Origin: CAG-217 sp963605415
GTDB lineage: Bacteria > Bacillota > Clostridia > Oscillospirales > Acutalibacteraceae
Reading direction: 5' to 3'
Assembly (NCBI GenBank): GCA_963605415.1
Contig: CAVCUL010000026.1
Location: 1 to 7,974, forward strand
DNA length: 7,974 bases
The translations under genes were made by a program, and so were the position numbers. Of this stretch, positions 4,910 through 7,974 are shown piece after piece. The notes under the pieces are model-generated. The model was not told the origin of the DNA, made no database searches, and was given only the letters and a program-made list of their open reading frames with translations. Each line of letters starts with the position of its first letter. Position 1 is the stretch's first letter.

Positions 4910-5437
4910 TTATTCCAAATACAGCACCGGCTCGCCGGTGGCAAGGGTGGCGCCCAGATCCAGCACACGCTGGTTTTTGGACCCGCGAAAGGCCAGGGTA
5001 ATGTCTGCCAATCCTTCCTCATACCGGCCGTCTACCAAAATGTCGATCAGTCCCAGCAGTTCCCGGGTATGGGGGGTGCAGGCGCGGCATTGGCCGCTTT
5101 CGCCCAGCAGCTCCTCTAAGGTAAAGCCGGTGTAGCACCACACGGTCTTGCCCGGCAGAGCGGCGCGGAACCGGCGGAGAAAGGCCAGCAGCGGCGCCTG
5201 ATTTTCCGGCTCAAAGGGCTCGCCCCCCAGCAGGGACAGGCCGCTGATCCAGCGGGGGCGGGTGGACTCGATAATATCGTCCTCCACCGCTCGGTCAAAG
5301 GGCTTGCCGTAAAAAAAGTCCCAGGTGACGGCGTTAAAGCAGTTTTTGCACCGATTGCGGCAGCCGGAAACAAACAGAGAGGTGCGCACGCCCTCTCCGT
5401 TTGCAATGTCATTCTTTTTAATCTCTGCGTAATTCAT
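4910..5437 (-). CDS. nrdG: Anaerobic ribonucleotide reductase activating protein (radical SAM)
   Basis: Activase of class III ribonucleotide reductase. Using a 4Fe-4S cluster and S-adenosylmethionine it abstracts a hydrogen from the C-terminal glycine of NrdD, making the stable glycyl radical. The 175-residue protein shows the radical-SAM cysteines C26-x3-C30-x2-C33 in SGCRNRCKNCFN, the SAM-binding GGEP (71-74), and the family-typical tail DILVDGRYEE and LAFRGSKNQRVLD. E. coli NrdG is 154 residues. The start MNYAEIKKNDIANGEG is canonical; an in-frame ATG at 5530 would add 31 residues that lie inside nrdD and look random. The ATG is one base after the nrdD stop (TAAGATG) and has no clear Shine-Dalgarno site, so it is probably translated by coupling to nrdD. 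An extra CxxC (C117, C120) lies outside the cluster motif. A repeat begins 3 bases past the stop codon. Confidence 0.96.
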   Translation of the reverse strand: MNYAEIKKNDIANGEGVRTSLFVSGCRNRCKNCFNAVTWDFFYGKPFDRAVEDDIIESTRPRWISGLSLLGGEPFEPENQAPLLAFLRRFRAALPGKTVWCYTGFTLEELLGESGQCRACTPHTRELLGLIDILVDGRYEEGLADITLAFRGSKNQRVLDLGATLATGEPVLYLE

Positions 5438-5438
5438 C

Positions 5439-7619
5439 TTATAAGTGCAGGACCCGGTCCTTGATCTCCTGGGTACGGCCCTGGTTCCAATACTGGGTGC
5501 CGATGTAACCGCAGGTGCGGCGGGCAACATTCATCTTGTCCTGGTCGGTGTTGCCGCAGTTGGGGCACTGCCAGATCAGCTTGCCGTCTGCGTTCTCCAC
5601 GATCTTGATCTCGCCGTCGTAGCCGCAGCATTGGCAGTAGTCGCTCTTGGTGTTCAGCTCGGCGTACATAATATTGTCGTAGATATACTGCATTACCTGG
5701 AGCACCGCCGGAATGTTCTGCTGCATATTGGGCACCTCCACATAGCTGATGGCGCCGCCGGGGGACAGCCGCTGGAACTCGCTCTCGAATTTCAGCTTGG
5801 TAAAGGCGTCGATGGGCTCGGACACATGCACATGGTAGCTGTTGGTGATGTAGTTCTTGTCTGTTACGCCCTTGATGATACCGAAGCGCTTTTGCAGGCA
5901 CTTGGCAAATTTGTAAGTGGTGGACTCCAGCGGGGTGCCGTAGATGGAGAAGTCGATGTTCTCCTGCTTCTTCCACTTGTCGCAGGCGTCGTTCAAATGC
6001 TGCATTACGGACAGGGCAAAGGTCTTGCCGCCCTCGTCGTCCGTATGGCTCTTGCCGGTCATATAGCGGGTGCACTCATACAGTCCGGCATAGCCCAGGC
6101 TGATGGTAGAGTAGCCGCCGTACAGCAGCTTGTCGATCTTCTCGCCCTTTTCCAGGCGGGCCAGCGCGCCGTACTGCCACAGAATGGGCGCCGCGTCGGA
6201 CAGGGTGCCCTTCAGTCGATTGTGGCGGCACATCAGCGCCCGGTAGCACAGCTCCAGCCGCTCGTCAAAGATCTTCCAGAACTTGTCCATATCCCCGCCG
6301 GAGGAGCAGGCAATGTCTACCAGGTTCAGGGTCACAACGCCCTGATTGAACCGGCCGTAATACTTGGGTTTGTTGGTCTTGGGGTCTACATACGGGGTCA
6401 GGAAGCTGCGGCAGCCCATGCAGGTGTAGCAGTGGCCCTCTCCGTTTTTGTCTACCTTATATTCCAGCATTTTCTTTTCGCTGATATAGTCCGGCACCAT
6501 GCGCTTGGCGGTGCACTTGGCTGCCAGTTCGGTTAAGTACCAGTAGGGGGTACCCTCTTGAATATTGTCCTCCTCCAGCACATAGATCAGCTTGGGGAAG
6601 GCAGGGGTGATCCACACGCCCTTTTCGTTCTTCACGCCCTGGATCCGCTGGCGCAGGGTCTCCTCAATGATCATAGCCAAATCCGCTTTTTCCTGCGCAT
6701 TCTTGGCCTCGCCCAGGTACATAAATACGGTCACAAAGGGTGCCTGGCCGTTGGTGGTCAGCAGGGTGACCACCTGGTATTGAATGGTTTGCACGCCACG
6801 GCGGATCTCGTCCCGCAGGCGCTCCTCGGCGATCTTATTGATCTGCTCCTGGTCGGCAGTGGCGCCGAAAGCCTGGGCTTCTTTCTGTACAGAAGCGCGG
6901 ATTTTCTCCCGGCTGATCTGCACAAAGGGGGCCAGATGGGCCAGACTGATGGACTGGCCGCCGTACTGGGAAGAGGCCACCTGGGCAATGATCTGGGTAG
7001 CAATATTGCAGGCGGTGGAGAAGCTGTGGGGTTTCTCAATCATGGTGCCGCTGATCACGGTGCCGTTTTGCAGCATATCCTCCAGGTTCACCAGGTCGCA
7101 GTTGTGCATGTGCTGGGCAAAGTAGTCGCTGTCGTGAAAGTGGATAATGCCCGCCTCGTGGGCCTCCACAATGTCCTGGGGCAGCAAAATGCGTTTGGTA
7201 ATGTCCTTAGACACCTCGCCGGCCATATAGTCCCGCTGCACGCTGTTGACCGTGGGGTTCTTGTTGGAGTTCTCCTGCTTTACTTCCTCGTTGTTGCACT
7301 CAATGAGGGAGAGGATCTGGTTGTCCGTGGTGTTGGCCTTGCGGATCAGGGAGCGGGTGTAGCGGTAGCGCACATAGCGCCGGGCCACCTCAAAGGCGCC
7401 CTGGGCCATGATCTGGTCTTCCACAATGTCCTGAATTTCCTCTACAGACAGCGCCCGGTTGGCCTTTACCGTTTTGAATTCCACATATTCGGCGATCTCC
7501 TGAATTTGCGACGCGGTCAGCTCCTGCTTTTCACAGGCGGCGTTGGCCTTGGTGACGGCTACGATAATTTTGTTCAGGTCAAAATCCACTTCACTGCCGT
7601 TTCTTTTGATGATCTTCAT
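5439..7619 (-). CDS. nrdD: Anaerobic ribonucleoside-triphosphate reductase (class III)
   Basis: Reduces ribonucleoside triphosphates to deoxyribonucleotides without oxygen, supplying DNA precursors in the anaerobic cytoplasm. The 726-residue protein is full length. Residues 1-95 are an ATP-cone allosteric domain (IIKRNGSEVDFD, ITVAVTKANAA-like helix, then EIQDIVEDQI and RRYVRYR). The barrel follows, with HMHNCDLVNLEDM (170-182, C174 a likely radical-site cysteine) and CMGCRSFL (400-407). Near the C-terminus are four zinc ligands, C662-x2-C665 and C685-x2-C688, then the glycyl-radical loop RTCGYIG with G704. The ATG at 7619 has AAGGGG about 7 bases upstream. It is first in an operon with nrdG, its activase. 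A near-consensus promoter at 7685-7713 and an NrdR-like box at 7723-7738 suggest control by NrdR, the nucleotide-sensing repressor of ribonucleotide reductase genes; the ATP cone itself sets activity by ATP/dATP. Confidence 0.98.
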   Translation of the reverse strand: MKIIKRNGSEVDFDLNKIIVAVTKANAACEKQELTASQIQEIAEYVEFKTVKANRALSVEEIQDIVEDQIMAQGAFEVARRYVRYRYTRSLIRKANTTDNQILSLIECNNEEVKQENSNKNPTVNSVQRDYMAGEVSKDITKRILLPQDIVEAHEAGIIHFHDSDYFAQHMHNCDLVNLEDMLQNGTVISGTMIEKPHSFSTACNIATQIIAQVASSQYGGQSISLAHLAPFVQISREKIRASVQKEAQAFGATADQEQINKIAEERLRDEIRRGVQTIQYQVVTLLTTNGQAPFVTVFMYLGEAKNAQEKADLAMIIEETLRQRIQGVKNEKGVWITPAFPKLIYVLEEDNIQEGTPYWYLTELAAKCTAKRMVPDYISEKKMLEYKVDKNGEGHCYTCMGCRSFLTPYVDPKTNKPKYYGRFNQGVVTLNLVDIACSSGGDMDKFWKIFDERLELCYRALMCRHNRLKGTLSDAAPILWQYGALARLEKGEKIDKLLYGGYSTISLGYAGLYECTRYMTGKSHTDDEGGKTFALSVMQHLNDACDKWKKQENIDFSIYGTPLESTTYKFAKCLQKRFGIIKGVTDKNYITNSYHVHVSEPIDAFTKLKFESEFQRLSPGGAISYVEVPNMQQNIPAVLQVMQYIYDNIMYAELNTKSDYCQCCGYDGEIKIVENADGKLIWQCPNCGNTDQDKMNVARRTCGYIGTQYWNQGRTQEIKDRVLHL

Positions 7620-7651
7620 ACCATATCCCCTTTTCTCAAACTTATTACAAA

Positions 7652-7666
7652 AAGATTACAAATCTT
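7652..7666 (-). promoter_or_regulatory. Weak AT-rich hairpin in the nrdD leader
   Basis: In the predicted 58-base nrdD leader, AAGATT-tgt-AATCTT forms a 6-base stem followed by TTTTG on the minus strand. It has the outline of a very weak terminator or attenuator but no GC pairs to speak of, so it may do nothing. Confidence 0.25.
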
Positions 7667-7684
7667 GTTCGCAGGCGTGATTCT

Positions 7685-7713
7685 ATTGTATCACTGCAGG
7701 GTACGGTTGTCAA
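7685..7713 (-). promoter_or_regulatory. Near-consensus promoter of nrdDG
   Basis: On the minus strand a perfect TTGACA (7713-7708) is followed after exactly 17 bases by TACAAT (7690-7685), one base from the TATAAT consensus. Transcription should start near 7678, about 58 bases before the ATG. A promoter this strong fits a gene that is restrained by a repressor. Confidence 0.88.
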
Positions 7714-7722
7714 TATGTAAAA

Positions 7723-7738
7723 CCACAATATATTGGGT
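7723..7738. promoter_or_regulatory. Candidate NrdR box upstream of nrdD
   Basis: CCACAATATATTGGGT matches the NrdR-box consensus as I know it (ACACAATATATTGTGT) at 14 of 16 positions and contains the perfect 10-base palindrome CAATATATTG. It is centred near -52 from the predicted transcript start. NrdR boxes normally come in pairs; a weak partner is at 7756-7771. Confidence 0.6.
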
Positions 7739-7755
7739 TTTATTTTGGCAATATG

Positions 7756-7771
7756 GCACAAAATACGGATA
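7756..7771. promoter_or_regulatory. Possible degenerate second NrdR box
   Basis: GCACAAAATACGGATA matches the consensus at only 9 of 16 positions, but its left half (GCACAAAATA) is good. Its centre is 33 bases from that of the box at 7723-7738, close to three helical turns, near the usual 31-32. Weak on its own. Confidence 0.3.
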
Positions 7772-7866
7772 TGTAGATATTGGGCAATTAGCAGAGAATG
7801 AGCGTGAAAGCGGCGAAAATCCCCGCCATTATGCGAAAAAAGGTTACAAATCGGTGCCCATGGGCA

Positions 7867-7892
7867 TAAAAAATGCCCCAAGATCTTGGGGC
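7867..7892 (-). terminator. Leftward terminator of a gene beyond the right edge
   Basis: GCCCCAAGATCTTGGGGC (7875-7892) is a perfect 18-base palindrome followed on the minus strand by ATTTTTTAT. This is a textbook intrinsic terminator for leftward transcription, so a minus-strand gene probably ends beyond 7974. A second palindrome, TGCCCATGGGCA (7855-7866), adjoins it. Between here and the NrdR boxes (about 7772-7854) no gene or clear signal is seen. Confidence 0.7.
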
Positions 7893-7901
7893 GGGAGGGG
7901 G

Positions 7902-7974
7902 AAATCCCTCAGTCAGCTGCGCTGACAGCACCTAACCGGTGCCCGTCCCCTCTGTCGCTGCGCGACATCTCCCC
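7902..7974 (+). repeat. Modular palindromic repeat, left part (copy C), cut by window end
   Basis: It starts aaatccctc like copy B, but its first hairpin is gtcagc-tgc-gctgac, the arms found in copy A3. From 7934 to 7974 it is identical to 4833-4873. It stops inside the ctcccc arm of the third hairpin, the same point in the element where copy A1 begins at position 1. Confidence 0.78.

Noticed and set aside
4750..5119. Small plus-strand frames over 4750-5001 and 4838-5119
   Set aside because: They run through the palindromic repeat and the antisense end of nrdG; no ribosome site or family signal.
5438..5530. Upstream start for nrdG (206 residues)
   Set aside because: The 31 added residues come from the end of nrdD in another frame and precede a canonical NrdG N-terminus.
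7645..7881. 78-codon minus-strand frame upstream of nrdD
   Set aside because: It spans the nrdD promoter, NrdR box and a terminator, has an unlikely composition and no family signal.
6558..7925. Long plus-strand open frame of 455 codons opposite the 5' half of nrdD, with a 363-codon one at 5445-6536
   Set aside because: They lie antisense to an unmistakable nrdD, are rich in V, G, L and H as expected from the complement of GC-rich coding DNA, and show no family motif.

Overview
The window looks like a piece of chromosome from a strictly anaerobic, fairly GC-rich Firmicute of the class Clostridia, most like an Oscillospiraceae/Ruminococcaceae gut bacterium. This is an inference from four things: a class III (oxygen-sensitive) ribonucleotide reductase with its activase; strong AGGAG-type ribosome sites with Bacillus-like TTGACA/TACAAT promoters; a stand-alone AICAR transformylase instead of bifunctional PurH; and intergenic regions packed with small GC-rich palindromic repeats of a kind common in that group. 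No phage, plasmid, transposase, CRISPR, tRNA or rRNA sequence is visible.

Layout, left to right. Positions 1-309 hold no gene but a cluster of five palindromic repeat units from two families, followed by a terminator. Positions 310-1856 (minus strand) are a two-gene operon of RimK-like ATP-grasp proteins joined by an ATGA stop/start overlap; their substrate cannot be named. Positions 1857-1978 form a compact divergent promoter region whose two promoters interlock around a perfect 7+5+7 inverted repeat. Positions 1979-3936 (plus strand) carry an AICAR transformylase (de novo purine synthesis) and a 23S rRNA guanine-N1 methyltransferase of the RlmA family, joined by a TAATG overlap. Positions 4005-4646 (plus strand), with their own promoter, encode an XRE-type DNA-binding protein fused to a duplicated two-helix membrane module, closed by a strong terminator.

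Positions 4710-4909 hold two more repeats, one ending 3 bases from the nrdG stop codon. Positions 4910-7619 (minus strand) are nrdD-nrdG: the ribonucleotide reductase that makes deoxynucleotides without oxygen, then the radical-SAM activase that puts the glycyl radical on it. They are read from a near-perfect promoter at 7685-7713 with a 14/16 NrdR-like box just upstream. The rest, to 7974, holds a leftward terminator for a gene outside the window and the first two thirds of another repeat.

The genes are mostly housekeeping (nucleotide supply and rRNA modification). The less ordinary content is the orphan ATP-grasp pair, the close resemblance of the transformylase to the animal enzyme's C-terminal half, the membrane-anchored regulator with an internal duplication, and the modular repeat family, whose hairpin arms differ between copies while staying complementary. 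No clearly new defence or mobile system was found. All similarity statements come from recognising motifs and recalling family sequences; no search was run.
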